The notes below the pieces were generated by a model that searched no databases, was not told the DNA's origin, and worked only from the letters and a program-made list of their open reading frames with translations. Below are positions 7,569 through 16,196 of a DNA stretch of 32,469 nucleotides, piece by piece. Made by a program: the position numbers and the translations under genes. Each line of letters opens with the position of its first letter. The stretch's first letter is position 1. The DNA lies in NCBI GenBank assembly GCA_009379795.1, contig WHTC01000010.1, positions 1-32,469 on the forward strand. Direction: 5' to 3'. The stretch is from Nitriliruptorales bacterium (GTDB lineage: Bacteria; Actinomycetota; Nitriliruptoria; Euzebyales; Egibacteraceae).

Positions 7569-8602
7569 GAGCGATCCTGCTGGCCTCGAGCCTGTCGCTG
7601 ACGCTGTCGCTGATCGGCACGCCGCTGGTCATCCGCTTCTTCCGGCACCGCGGCTACGGGCAGCTGATCCGCCACGACGGCCCCCAGAGCCACATGACCA
7701 AGCGGGGCACTCCCACGATGGGCGGGACGGCGATCATCGCCGCCGCCCTGATCGGCTACGGGGTTGCCACGCTGGTCTTCGGCCCCGCGCTGTCGCCCGG
7801 GGGGCTGCTGGCCATGGGCGTGTTCGCCGGCATGGGAGCGGTCGGTTTCGTCGACGACTACATCAAGCTGAAGCGCCGCCGCAGCCTCGGGCTCACCAAG
7901 ACCGCGAAGTTCGGGGGCCAGGCGATCATTGCCGGGCTGTTCGCCTACGGTGCCCAGTACGTGGCTGAAACCTCAACGGTTCTGAGCTGGATCGGCACCA
8001 CCGGGCTGGACTTCGGCGCGTTCTTCCCGGTGTTCTGCTTCCTGATCCTGTCCGGCTACTCCAATGCGGTGAACCTCACCGACGGCCTGGACGGCCTCGC
8101 GGCGGGCACCAGCGCGTTCGTGTTCGGCGCCTACACGATGATCGCGTTCTGGATCTTCCGCCATCCCGAGCAGTACGCGGTGGAGGCCTGGCTGCACGCG
8201 GACGCGGTCGCGATCGCCGCGGCGTCGGCGGCGGGCGGGGTGCTCGGGTTCCTGTGGTGGAACGCGCCCCCGGCCCGCATCTTCATGGGTGACACCGGGT
8301 CCCTGGCCATCGGGGGGATGCTCGCCGCGCTCGCCGTGTTGACGGAGACCGAGTTGCTGCTGGTCCTGCTCGGCGGGCTGTTCGTGATCATCACCCTGTC
8401 GGTGATCCTGCAGGTGGCGAGCTTCCGCCTGTTCGGCACGCGCATCTTCAAGATGGCCCCGCTGCAGCACCACTTCGAGTTGTCAGGTTGGCAGGAGACC
8501 ACCATTATCGTGCGCTTCTGGATCATCGGTGGTCTGGCCACCGCCCTCGGGCTCGGCGTCTTCTACGCCGACTTCCTGACGTTCCGGGGAGGCATCGGGT
8601 GA
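7565..8602 (+). CDS. mraY: Phospho-N-acetylmuramoyl-pentapeptide transferase MraY
   Basis: Polytopic membrane enzyme transferring phospho-MurNAc-pentapeptide to undecaprenyl phosphate to make lipid I. The 345 residues show the family hallmarks: KRGTPTMGG, the Asp pair D97-D98 in GFVDDYIKL, NLTDGLDGLAAG (D173, D176), FMGDTGSLAIGG (D243) and PLQHHFELSGW in the cytoplasmic loop. About ten hydrophobic segments can be traced. The start is GTG, overlapping the murF stop by four bases; its stop overlaps the murD GTG in the same way. Confidence 0.97.
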   Translation: MRAILLASSLSLTLSLIGTPLVIRFFRHRGYGQLIRHDGPQSHMTKRGTPTMGGTAIIAAALIGYGVATLVFGPALSPGGLLAMGVFAGMGAVGFVDDYIKLKRRRSLGLTKTAKFGGQAIIAGLFAYGAQYVAETSTVLSWIGTTGLDFGAFFPVFCFLILSGYSNAVNLTDGLDGLAAGTSAFVFGAYTMIAFWIFRHPEQYAVEAWLHADAVAIAAASAAGGVLGFLWWNAPPARIFMGDTGSLAIGGMLAALAVLTETELLLVLLGGLFVIITLSVILQVASFRLFGTRIFKMAPLQHHFELSGWQETTIIVRFWIIGGLATALGLGVFYADFLTFRGGIG

Positions 8603-10026
8603 GCATGCCGGTCGATCTCACGGACACCAGAGCCCTCGTGGTCGGATTGGGGGTCTCCGGCAACGCCGCCGCTGAGGCCCTCCAGGCCGCGGGGGCGCAG
8701 GTTCGGGTCGTCGAGCCGGGCCGCGGAGAGGCGCTGGAGGAGCGCGCCGCCCGGCTCGCAGCCGCCGGTGTCGAAGTGCTCCGTGGCCAAGCGGACGTCG
8801 CAGGGCTGCTGGCCGAGCGCACGTTGGTCGTGCCCAGCCCGGTGGTGGCGCCGCACGCGCCTCTGCTGGTCGCCGCGCGCCGGCTGGGGCTGGAGATCGT
8901 GAGCGAGCCGGAACTGGCCTGGCGTATGGCCGGCGGGCGTACGCGCCTGGTGGCGGTGACCGGCACGAACGGCAAGACCTCGACCACCGAGCTGCTGGCC
9001 GCCCTGCTGGGCGTTCCCGCCGGGGGCAACATCGGCATGCCGCTCACGGCGATGCTCAGCCGCCCGGCGGCCGCCCTCCCGCCGCTGGTCGTCACCGAGC
9101 TCTCCAGCTTCCAACTGCGGCACTCGTCCACGCTTGCCCCCGACGTCGCCCTGATGCTCAACCTGGCGCCGGATCACCTGGACTGGCACGGCTCGTTCGT
9201 GGCCTACGGGGCGTCCAAGGCCCGCATCTGGGGCGCCCAGTCCGGGGCGCAACTCGCCCTGGTCAACGCTGACGACGCCGAGGCCTCCGGCCTGTTCGAG
9301 GCTCACCCTCCGCCGGCCCGGCGGGCGACCTTCGGCCTGGCGGCAGGCGCGGCCCGCGACCGTGAGGAGGAGCCTGGCCTCGCCGCCGTCAGGAAAGGCC
9401 GATTGTGGTGGCACGACGCCGGCGGGGAGCGCCGGCCCCTGCTGCGGATGGACGAACTGGCCGTCACCGGCCGGCACCAACTGTCCAACGTGTGCGCCGC
9501 GGTCACCGCGGCCGTCGCCGCGGGCGCCGACCCCGACGCGCTCGGCGTGCCGCTGCGCGCCTTCCGGCCGGGAACGCACCGCCTCCAGCGGGTCGCCACC
9601 ATCAACGATGTGGCCTATGTCGACGACTCCAAGGCCACCAACCCGCACGCCGCGGCCGCCGCCCTCGCCTCCTACCCCTCGGTCGTGTGGATCGCGGGGG
9701 GTCTGAACAAGGGTCTTTCCTTCGACGGCCTGGCCTCGTTGCTCCCCGGCCGGGTCCGCGCCACGGTCACGATCGGCTCCTCGGGACCGGCGCTCGCCGC
9801 GGTGGCGCGCGGCGCGGGCATACCCGTGGTCGAGGCGGGGATCCTCGACGAAGCCGTGCGCGCCTCAGCGGAACTCGCCCGACCAGGGGATACGGTGCTG
9901 CTGGCACCGGCGTGCGCCTCGATGGACCAGTTCACCGACTACGCTGCGCGCGGTCGCGCCTTCGCCCAGGCCGTGGCCCGCCTGAAAGGAGCCGCGACGG
10001 CGCAGGAGACGACGAATGGACACTGA
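8599..10026 (+). CDS. murD: UDP-MurNAc-L-Ala:D-Glu ligase MurD
   Basis: Cytoplasmic ligase adding D-glutamate to UDP-MurNAc-L-Ala. It shows an N-terminal Rossmann-like domain (ALVVGLGVSGNAAAEAL), the ATP-binding VAVTGTNGKTSTTELL with K126, LNLAPDHLDWHGS, and DDSKATNPHAAAAAL in the C-terminal half. GTG 8599 is chosen because GGGGAGG (to 8592) lies six bases upstream and the GTGA overlap with mraY matches the neighbours. ATG 8605 is the alternative. The open frame extends further upstream into mraY, but that part is a shadow of mraY. The stop lies 11 bases inside ftsW. Confidence 0.96.
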   Translation: MSMPVDLTDTRALVVGLGVSGNAAAEALQAAGAQVRVVEPGRGEALEERAARLAAAGVEVLRGQADVAGLLAERTLVVPSPVVAPHAPLLVAARRLGLEIVSEPELAWRMAGGRTRLVAVTGTNGKTSTTELLAALLGVPAGGNIGMPLTAMLSRPAAALPPLVVTELSSFQLRHSSTLAPDVALMLNLAPDHLDWHGSFVAYGASKARIWGAQSGAQLALVNADDAEASGLFEAHPPPARRATFGLAAGAARDREEEPGLAAVRKGRLWWHDAGGERRPLLRMDELAVTGRHQLSNVCAAVTAAVAAGADPDALGVPLRAFRPGTHRLQRVATINDVAYVDDSKATNPHAAAAALASYPSVVWIAGGLNKGLSFDGLASLLPGRVRATVTIGSSGPALAAVARGAGIPVVEAGILDEAVRASAELARPGDTVLLAPACASMDQFTDYAARGRAFAQAVARLKGAATAQETTNGH

Positions 10027-11266
10027 GACCCGTACCAAGGAGTCCGGGGTGCGTTCCCCAACGCCATGGCCGGATGCGCCCACCCCCACGCGAGGCGGAC
10101 CGGGAGGGTTCGTCAGCGGCGAGTCCACTCCCGTGTTCGTGCTGCTGGTCGCGACGAGCGCCACGCTGCTGGTGCTCGGGCTGGTGATGAGTTTCTCGGC
10201 GTCCTTCGTGCGTTCAGCGGCGGAGACCGGGGACGCGTTCGGGATCTTCAGCCGGCAGTTGCTGTGGTGCGCGGTCGGGATGGTGCTCATCGTGCCCCTG
10301 GCACTGACCGACTACCACCGCTGGCGGCGGTTCGCGGTGCCGTTGCTGGCGGTCGCCCTGATCGCCTGCGCCGCCGTGCTGGTTCCCGAAATCGGCGACT
10401 TGCGCAATGGGGCCCGGCGCTGGCTCAGCCTCGGGCCGGTCGGGCTCCAGCCCGCGGAGATGACGAAGCTGGCGCTGGCGCTGGCGCTGTCCCATCTGAT
10501 CGCCCGCCGCTGGACGCGCATTCGCAGCGGCGACCTGCACGCCCTGCTGATGCCCGCCCTGCCACTGATGGTGACCGCGGCGCTGCTGATCCTGGTCGAA
10601 CCGGACCTGGAGACCGCGGTGCTCGTGCTCGCAATCGGCGGCACCGTGCTGTACGTCGCCGGTCTGCCCGGACGGATCCTGGCCGTCGGCGTCGGCGGTG
10701 CGTTTCTGGGCGCGGCCGCATCGATCGCCTCGTCAGGATTCCGCCGGGGGCGCATCCTGGCCTGGCTGGACCCGGTCTCGGACGCCAGTAACTTCGGCTA
10801 CCAGCAGCTTCAGGGCTTCATCGCCCTGGGCTCGGGCGGGCTGTTCGGCGTGGGGTTGGGCCGCTCAAGGGGCAAGTGGAACTACGTGCCCAACGCCGAC
10901 ACCGATTTCATCTACGCCATCATCGGTGAGGAACTGGGATTTCTCGGCGCCTTCACGGTGCTGCTGCTGTTCCTCGGCATCGCCGTCGGCGGCACGATCG
11001 CCGCGCGGAGCGCCCCTGATCCGTTCGGCCGGCTGCTGGCCGCGGCCCTGACCGCCGGACTGCTGGTGCAGGCCGGGTTCAACATGGGGTCGGTCGTCGG
11101 CCTCCTGCCGGTCACCGGTGTCACTCTGCCGCTGGTCAGCTACGGCGGCTCCTCGCTGGTGTTCACCATGATCTCGCTCGGCCTGCTGCTGTCGATCGCC
11201 CGCTCCGGGCAGACGCCGGCAGCCGGCCGGGGTGCGTCCAGGGCGCGCGGGAGGGCGGGACGATGA
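10016..11266 (+). CDS. ftsW: Septal peptidoglycan glycosyltransferase FtsW (SEDS family)
   Basis: SEDS-family polymerase that extends septal glycan from lipid II together with FtsI. The 416 residues form about ten membrane helices after a short hydrophilic N terminus. Diagnostic segments are GARRWLSLGPVGLQPAEMTK, FIYAIIGEELGFLGAF and the near-C-terminal GLLPVTGVTLPLVSYGGSSL. It could in principle be RodA, but its place between murD and murG, with ftsI in the same operon, supports FtsW. The ATG lies within the end of murD (11-base overlap), and the stop overlaps murG (ATGA). Confidence 0.95.
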   Translation: MDTETRTKESGVRSPTPWPDAPTPTRGGPGGFVSGESTPVFVLLVATSATLLVLGLVMSFSASFVRSAAETGDAFGIFSRQLLWCAVGMVLIVPLALTDYHRWRRFAVPLLAVALIACAAVLVPEIGDLRNGARRWLSLGPVGLQPAEMTKLALALALSHLIARRWTRIRSGDLHALLMPALPLMVTAALLILVEPDLETAVLVLAIGGTVLYVAGLPGRILAVGVGGAFLGAAASIASSGFRRGRILAWLDPVSDASNFGYQQLQGFIALGSGGLFGVGLGRSRGKWNYVPNADTDFIYAIIGEELGFLGAFTVLLLFLGIAVGGTIAARSAPDPFGRLLAAALTAGLLVQAGFNMGSVVGLLPVTGVTLPLVSYGGSSLVFTMISLGLLLSIARSGQTPAAGRGASRARGRAGR

Positions 11267-12504
11267 CCCGGATCCTGCTGGCTGGAGGTGGCACCGGCGG
11301 GCACGTCTTCCCCGGCTTGGCCGTTGCCGCAGCGCTGCGTGACGCACGTGCGGACCTCGAAGTGTCCTTCGTCGGCACCCAGCGAGGCCTCGAGTCGCGG
11401 GTGGTGCCTGAGGCGGGCTGGCCGCTGCACATCATCGAGGTGCTCCCGCTGGCTCGCAGGCTGTCACCGGACACCGCGCGCGTGCCCGTGGCGCTGCTGC
11501 GCGCGGTGGTCGAGGTCACCCACCTGATCCGCAAGCGGCGGGTGGTCGCCGCGGGGGTGTTCGGCGGGTACGTCTCGCTGCCACTGGCCCTGGCGGCCAG
11601 GCGCACGCGTATCCCCTACGTGGTCCACGAGCAGAACGCCATCCCAGGGTTGGCCAACCGCCTGGCGATCCGCCGCGCCGCTGCCGTCGCGGTCACGTTT
11701 CCGTCGAGCGTCGAGCGGATCGGCGGCGACGTGCGGGTGGAGGTGACGGGCAACCCGGTCCGCCCGGAGCTGGATGCAGTCGATCGCACCGCGCTGCGCG
11801 ACACGGCCCTGAAGGCCTTCGACCTGGACCCGCGCCGGCGCACCCTGCTGGTGTTCGGCGGCAGCCAGGGGGCGCACCGCATCAACCACGCAGTGGTGGC
11901 AGCCCTGACGCGCTGGCGCGATCCCGCTTCGCTGCAGATCCTGCACGCGACTGGCCAGGACGCCTACGGCGACGTGGTCGATGCCTGGGGAAAGGCTCAG
12001 CAGGCTTCCCTGGAGGCCCACCCGGGCCGCGCCCTTCCGCTGGTGCGCTGTCTGGACTTCGTCGACCGCATGGACCTGGCCTACGCGGCCGCGGATCTGG
12101 TGATCTGTCGATCCGGGGCCTCGACCATCGCCGAACTGACCGTGCTCGGCGTCCCCAGCGTGCTGGTGCCTTACCCGCACGCCACCGATGACCACCAGGC
12201 GGCGAACGCCACCGATCTGGCCGCCGCGGGCGGGGCCACCGTGATCCTCGATGACGACCTGAACGGCGAGACCCTGGTTGCCGTGGCCGAGCCGTTGCTC
12301 GTCGGCGAGTCCAGGCGTCGCAGGATGGCCGTCGCCGCGCGGCGCTTCGGCCGGCCGGACGCGGCCGACCGGGTGGCCGCCCTCGTGCTGGACGCCGCCG
12401 GCCTGACGCCGGATCCAGCCTCCCGCCGGAAAGCCCCGCGGCCCGCCCGGGCCCGGGGCCCCCGCACCTCTCACCCGACAACCAGGGAAGAGCGCCGACA
12501 GTGA
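11263..12504 (+). CDS. murG: Lipid II synthase MurG (GlcNAc transferase)
   Basis: Peripheral membrane GT-B glycosyltransferase (GT28) that adds GlcNAc to lipid I to form lipid II. The N-terminal glycine loop GGGTGGHVFPGLAVA (from residue 8), HEQNAIPGLANR, the second loop FGGSQGAHRIN and the UDP-GlcNAc-site segment CRSGASTIAELTVLG are all visible. At 413 residues it is longer than usual (about 360-380); the excess is a basic Pro/Arg-rich C-terminal tail of about 30 residues. It overlaps ftsW by four bases upstream and murC by four downstream (GTGA). Confidence 0.96.
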   Translation: MTRILLAGGGTGGHVFPGLAVAAALRDARADLEVSFVGTQRGLESRVVPEAGWPLHIIEVLPLARRLSPDTARVPVALLRAVVEVTHLIRKRRVVAAGVFGGYVSLPLALAARRTRIPYVVHEQNAIPGLANRLAIRRAAAVAVTFPSSVERIGGDVRVEVTGNPVRPELDAVDRTALRDTALKAFDLDPRRRTLLVFGGSQGAHRINHAVVAALTRWRDPASLQILHATGQDAYGDVVDAWGKAQQASLEAHPGRALPLVRCLDFVDRMDLAYAAADLVICRSGASTIAELTVLGVPSVLVPYPHATDDHQAANATDLAAAGGATVILDDDLNGETLVAVAEPLLVGESRRRRMAVAARRFGRPDAADRVAALVLDAAGLTPDPASRRKAPRPARARGPRTSHPTTREERRQ

Positions 12505-13904
12505 CAGTCCACGTACTACGCCCCGGCGACCGTGTCCACCTGGTGGGGATCGGGGGTGCCGGCATGAGCGCCCTGGCCTGCGTCCTGCTGGAGCGAGGGC
12601 ATCCCGTCAGCGGCAGCGACCTGCGCGGGAGCCGCGCGGTCAGCGCCCTGAGCGCGCTCGGGGCGGACATCGCCATCGGCCACGACCGTGCCCATGTCGA
12701 CGGGGCGAACCTGGTCGCCGTGTCGACCGCGGTGCCTGCGAGCAACGCCGAGCGGGCCCGGGCCCTGGAACTCGGGATCCCGGTCGTGTGCCGTGCGGAA
12801 CTGCTCGCCGCGCTCATGGCGGAGTCCTGCGCCGTACTGATCAGCGGCACCCACGGCAAGACCACCACCACGGCGATGACCACCGTGGCGCTGCAGGCGG
12901 CGGGGTTCGACCCCTCCTTCGCCATCGGCGGCACGCTGCACGACGCGGGCACCAGCGCCCACCACGGAACCGGCGAGGTGTTCGTCGCCGAGGCCGATGA
13001 GTCCGACCGCTCGTTCCTTTCCTATACGACCAACTGTGCGGTCATCACCAACGTCGAGTTGGACCACCACGACACCTACGCGGACGAGGACGAGGTGGGC
13101 GAGGCGTTCGCCGAGTTCCTAGAGCGCCGGGTGCCGGGCGCGCCCGCCATCGTGGGCATCGAGGACCCCGGGGTCCAGGCGCTGCTGGCCCGGGAGAAGC
13201 TGACCCCGCGCCCGCCGATCCTGGGCTTCGGTGACCACCCGGACGCCGAGCTGCGCATCAGCCGGACGGACCTGGGCGTCCACGGCTCGAGCTTCCACCT
13301 CGACGCGCGGGGCGAGGACCTCGGCCGCTTCACCCTGAGCCTTCCCGGCCGCCACAACGTGCTCAACGCGACCGCGGCCGTGGCGGTCGCCCGCTGGCTG
13401 GGTGCGCCGCTGGACGACGTGCGTGAGGGGTTGGCGACCTTCCACGGCACCCAGCGTCGCTTCCAGCGGGTCGGCACCGTCGACGGTGTGACCGTGGTCG
13501 ACGACTACGCCCACCATCCCACCGAATTGGTGGCGACGATCTCGGCGGCCCGCCAGACCAGCCCCCCGGGGCGGATCATCGCCGCGTTCCAGCCGCACCG
13601 GTTCTCGCGCACGGCAGCCCTCGCCTCGCAACTCGGCGAGGCGCTGACCGGCGCTGATCTGGTCGTGGTCACTGACGTCTACGGGGCGGGCGAGCAGGCC
13701 GTGCCGGGCGTCACCGGCGAGCTGGTCGCCGACGCTTCCCGACGCGCGGGCGCCGAGACCCATGTGGTGGGCGCCGCGGGTGACCTCGCGCTGTTCCTGG
13801 CAGGCATGGCCCGCGAGGGCGACCTGATCCTCACCCTCGGCGCGGGTGACATCACGGAGGTGGGCCCAGTGCTGCTGCGTCTGCTGGATGGCCGCGGTGC
13901 CTGA
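12501..13904 (+). CDS. murC: UDP-MurNAc:L-alanine ligase MurC
   Basis: First Mur ligase, adding L-Ala to UDP-MurNAc in the cytoplasm. It has the N-terminal VGIGGAGMSALA Rossmann motif, the P-loop LISGTHGKTTTTAM with K120, EADESDRSFL, TNVELDHHDTY and DDYAHHPTEL in the C-terminal domain. Length (467 residues) is normal. The start is GTG in a GTGA overlap with murG. The murB start lies inside its last codons, so the two are probably translationally coupled. Identity is secure. Confidence 0.97.
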   Translation: MTVHVLRPGDRVHLVGIGGAGMSALACVLLERGHPVSGSDLRGSRAVSALSALGADIAIGHDRAHVDGANLVAVSTAVPASNAERARALELGIPVVCRAELLAALMAESCAVLISGTHGKTTTTAMTTVALQAAGFDPSFAIGGTLHDAGTSAHHGTGEVFVAEADESDRSFLSYTTNCAVITNVELDHHDTYADEDEVGEAFAEFLERRVPGAPAIVGIEDPGVQALLAREKLTPRPPILGFGDHPDAELRISRTDLGVHGSSFHLDARGEDLGRFTLSLPGRHNVLNATAAVAVARWLGAPLDDVREGLATFHGTQRRFQRVGTVDGVTVVDDYAHHPTELVATISAARQTSPPGRIIAAFQPHRFSRTAALASQLGEALTGADLVVVTDVYGAGEQAVPGVTGELVADASRRAGAETHVVGAAGDLALFLAGMAREGDLILTLGAGDITEVGPVLLRLLDGRGA

Positions 13905-14901
13905 GACCCGGACCGGGCTCTCTGTGGCCACTCCCGGCGGATCCGCGAGCGCCGCCACTGGCGGCGACGACGAACTGGTCGCGCGCCTGACGGCAGCTGT
14001 CGGTGGCGAGGTGCGAGCCGGTGAGCGGCTCGCGGCGCATACCACGCTCAAGGTCGGGGGTCCCGCCGCAGCCTTGCTGCGTGCCGAGCACCCCAGCGAC
14101 CTCGTCGCCGTCGCGGAGGTGTGCGCAGAGCTGCGGCGCCCCTGGCTGATCCTGGGCCGGGGCTCCAACCTGCTGGTCGCCGATGCGGGATGGCCCGGGG
14201 CGGTCGTCACGCTCGGCCGCGGGTTCCGCGGCTGGGTCGCCGAAGGCAGCGACGTGGTGGCGGGCGCGGCGGAGCCGATGCCGGTGCTGTCCGCGGCGGT
14301 CGCCCGCCAGCGCCTTGCCGGCCTGGCGTTCGGCGTGGCGATTCCTGGCAGCCTTGGGGGTGCGGTGCGCATGAACGCCGGGGCGATGGGCCGTGAAATG
14401 CGCGACGTGCTCGACTCGGCCGAGGTCGTGCGACTCGGTGACGGCGGCAGGCTGCAACGTCTCGACGCGGCCGAGTTGCGTATGACCTACCGCCACACCG
14501 CCCTGCCGGCGGACGCAGTGGTGGTGCGCGCCCGCCTGCGGTTGCGTCCCGGCGCGGGAGACGAGTTGGCCGCGGAGATGGCGGCATTCAAGCAGTGGCG
14601 GCGGGAGCACCAACCGATCAACGAGCCCTCCTGCGGCAGCGTGTTCCGCAACCCGCCGGGTGACTCCGCGGGACGCCTGATCGATTCCTCCGGCCTCAAG
14701 GGACACCGGGTCGGGGGCGCCCAGGTCAGCGACAAGCACGCCAACTTCATCACTGTCCGGGCGGGGGCCACGGCCGGGGACGTCGCCCAGGTCATCACCG
14801 ACGTACGCCGCATCGTGGCGGAGCGGCACGGGGTCACGCTCGTGACCGAAGTCGTCCTCGCGGGGTTTGCCGGGGAGCCTGGGGTCCAGGATTCGACGTG
14901 A
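13888..14901 (+). CDS. murB: UDP-N-acetylenolpyruvoylglucosamine reductase MurB
   Basis: FAD- and NADPH-dependent reductase producing UDP-MurNAc. Conserved segments are TTLKVGGPAAALL, LGRGSNLLVADAGWPG, GIPGSLGGAVRMNAGAMG-like FAD contacts (here AIPGSLGGAVRMNAGAMG), MTYRHTAL and SCGSVFRNPPGDSAGRLID, which includes the conserved Ser of the active site. The start is ambiguous: ATG 13888 and GTG 13897 both lie inside murC, and GTG 13897 has a weak GGATGG five bases upstream. The frame is open further upstream, but that part lies in murC. No ddl gene separates murB from ftsQ, unlike many proteobacterial clusters. Confidence 0.95.
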   Translation: MAAVPETRTGLSVATPGGSASAATGGDDELVARLTAAVGGEVRAGERLAAHTTLKVGGPAAALLRAEHPSDLVAVAEVCAELRRPWLILGRGSNLLVADAGWPGAVVTLGRGFRGWVAEGSDVVAGAAEPMPVLSAAVARQRLAGLAFGVAIPGSLGGAVRMNAGAMGREMRDVLDSAEVVRLGDGGRLQRLDAAELRMTYRHTALPADAVVVRARLRLRPGAGDELAAEMAAFKQWRREHQPINEPSCGSVFRNPPGDSAGRLIDSSGLKGHRVGGAQVSDKHANFITVRAGATAGDVAQVITDVRRIVAERHGVTLVTEVVLAGFAGEPGVQDST

Positions 14902-15863
14902 CCCCGGCCCGCTCGCCCACCGCCGCACCTCGGCCGGCCCAGGGTCCGCGCGAGCCGAAGCGGCGGTGGCGCTTCCTGCGGCTGCCCTTTTCACGGCGAC
15001 CGTCGCCGGCAGCGGGAGGCACCGCGGCCGCTCAGGAGCAGGCGAGCCGGTCCGGGCGCAACGGGCTGGGAATGCACGAGCGCTTCCGGGCGCGCCGACA
15101 GGAGGTGGAAGACGCCGGTCGCCGCCGGCGCCGCCGGATCACCGGCAGCCTCGTGGCCCTGGTGACCCTCGCCGGGATGTCGGTGAGCCTGTCATTCTCG
15201 CCGCTGTTCGCCGTGGCCGGCGTGCAGGTGACCGGGCTGGATCCGGTGCGCGAGCGGGAAGCGTGGCAGGCGGCGGGGATCAGCCCGGGGCAGAACCTGC
15301 TGTTCGTGGACCTGGCGGGCGCTGAGGACGCAGTCCGCGCGTTGCCCTATGTCGCCGCCGTCGAGATCCGGCGTGTGTCGGCCTCCATCCTGGAGGTGGC
15401 TGTCGCCGCCCGCGAACCCGTCGCGGTGCTCCGCCTGGAGGCCGAGTCCTGGCTGGTGGACGCCGGGGGCACGCTGGTCGGCGGCGGCACCCTGCCGGAT
15501 GCCGTGCCCATCGACGCCCCGGGCACCCCGCTGCCGCCGGTGGGGGAGCAGATCGGTCCCTCGGGCGTGCGCACCGCCCTGGCCATCCATGCGGGGTTGC
15601 CCCCCGAGTTGCGGAACCGGGTCGAGCGCTACGACGCCCGGGACGAGCACAGCGTGCGCCTGCTCCTGCGGCCCGGGACACCTGCCGGGGACGGCTCGCG
15701 CCCGATCAGCGTCCGCGTGGGCGACGCCGGGCGGGTGCAGGCCAAGGGCCAGGCGATCGCGCTGCTGCTGGAGCGCTTGGCCGCCCAACCGGACCTCGAC
15801 CTGGAGCGCTACGAGCTTGATGTACGGGCTCCCGACAATCCGGTCCTTCGTCCGTTATCCTGA
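14898..15863 (+). CDS. ftsQ: Cell division protein FtsQ/DivIB
   Basis: Bitopic divisome protein linking FtsL-FtsB to FtsW-FtsI. An 80-residue, strongly basic cytoplasmic region ends in six arginines. It is followed by a transmembrane helix at about 81-100 and a POTRA domain starting FAVAGVQVTGLDPV (about 104-175), containing LPYVAAVEIRRVSASILEVAV. The FtsQ beta domain follows. The cytoplasmic tail is long and low in complexity, as in other actinobacterial FtsQ proteins. GTG overlaps the murB stop by four bases. It is the last gene before the ftsZ control region. Confidence 0.92.
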   Translation: MTPARSPTAAPRPAQGPREPKRRWRFLRLPFSRRPSPAAGGTAAAQEQASRSGRNGLGMHERFRARRQEVEDAGRRRRRRITGSLVALVTLAGMSVSLSFSPLFAVAGVQVTGLDPVREREAWQAAGISPGQNLLFVDLAGAEDAVRALPYVAAVEIRRVSASILEVAVAAREPVAVLRLEAESWLVDAGGTLVGGGTLPDAVPIDAPGTPLPPVGEQIGPSGVRTALAIHAGLPPELRNRVERYDARDEHSVRLLLRPGTPAGDGSRPISVRVGDAGRVQAKGQAIALLLERLAAQPDLDLERYELDVRAPDNPVLRPLS

Positions 15864-15890
15864 CGCCGTTCACGAGGTTTTCCTCAGATC

Positions 15891-15941
15891 TTCCACAATC
15901 AACGGTTAGCCTTCCACAGGACAGCGCGCCGGCCTGTGGAA
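15891..15941. promoter_or_regulatory. TTCCACA triplet with 9-bp hairpin between ftsQ and ftsZ
   Basis: TTCCACA occurs at 15891-15897 and 15912-15918 (21 bp apart, two helical turns) and inverted at 15935-15941. The second and third extend to a 9-bp stem, TTCCACAGG/CCTGTGGAA, with a 12-nt loop. AGAATTTTC follows the hairpin, so it could act as a weak terminator or attenuator after ftsQ. The TTCCACA core also resembles the 3' part of a DnaA box, but each copy mismatches TTATCCACA at one to three positions. Confidence 0.45.
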
Positions 15942-15957
15942 AGAATTTTCATGCCAG

Positions 15958-15980
15958 GCCGCTCGCTCACGTGGAGCGGC
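15958..15980. promoter_or_regulatory. GC-rich 7-bp hairpin upstream of ftsZ
   Basis: GCCGCTC (15958-15964) pairs with GAGCGGC (15974-15980) around a 9-nt loop. It is 16 bases downstream of the preceding hairpin and is followed by two copies of GGGTCTAG (15982-15989 and 15996-16003). No T tract follows, so an intrinsic terminator is unlikely. It may be an mRNA structure or protein site. Confidence 0.3.
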
Positions 15981-16079
15981 GGGGTCTAGTCTCCCGGGTC
16001 TAGGAGCACCAATTCTGGAGAACAATCGGAGGTTTTTCGCGGTTGTTGTCCTTGAAGGTGGTCATGCGGTCAGAGATGC

Positions 16080-16109
16080 TTGACTCACCCCCAAGTAGCC
16101 GTCTAAGGT
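16080..16109 (+). promoter_or_regulatory. candidate ftsZ promoter P1
   Basis: TTGACT at 16080-16085 is followed after 18 bp by TAAGGT at 16104-16109, which fits the actinobacterial TANNNT -10 pattern. The local drop in GC content supports a regulatory region. No coding sequence with good codon bias crosses it. Confidence 0.4.
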
Positions 16110-16127
16110 CTCGCGCACCAAGAGAGG

Positions 16128-16158
16128 TTGACATAACCGTAAGCCTCCACTTTAGGAT
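16128..16158 (+). promoter_or_regulatory. candidate ftsZ promoter P2
   Basis: A perfect TTGACA at 16128-16133 precedes TAGGAT at 16153-16158 with a 19-bp spacer. TTTAGG at a 17-bp spacer is a poorer alternative. Transcription would start near 16165, leaving a leader of about 155 nt before ftsZ. That leader contains a 6-bp stem-loop, GGTCAG/CTGACC, at 16219-16238. Multiple ftsZ promoters in this gap are common in actinobacteria. Confidence 0.5.
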
Positions 16159-16196
16159 GAGGGCTTGCGTGGAGGCGTTTAAAGTGGGTCGAGTGG
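16143..16196. promoter_or_regulatory. MraZ-box-like sites and inverted repeat at ftsZ promoter P2
   Basis: GCCTCCAC (16143-16150) and GTGGAGGC (16169-16176) form a perfect 8-bp inverted repeat flanking the P2 -10 and start region; the left arm reads AAAGTGGAGGC on the minus strand. AAAGTGGG follows at 16181-16188 and AGTGGGG at 16192-16198, with AGTGG cores 9 bp apart. These match the boxes at mraZ in core sequence but not in the strict 10-bp phasing. Confidence 0.4.

Noticed and set aside
8488-8598. Upstream extension of murD into mraY
   Set aside because: These codons are a shadow of mraY; GTG 8599 has a Shine-Dalgarno and the usual four-base overlap.
15891-15941. Chromosomal origin suggested by TTCCACA repeats
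   Set aside because: Only three imperfect DnaA-like sites, no AT-rich unwinding element, and no dnaA, dnaN or gyr genes nearby.
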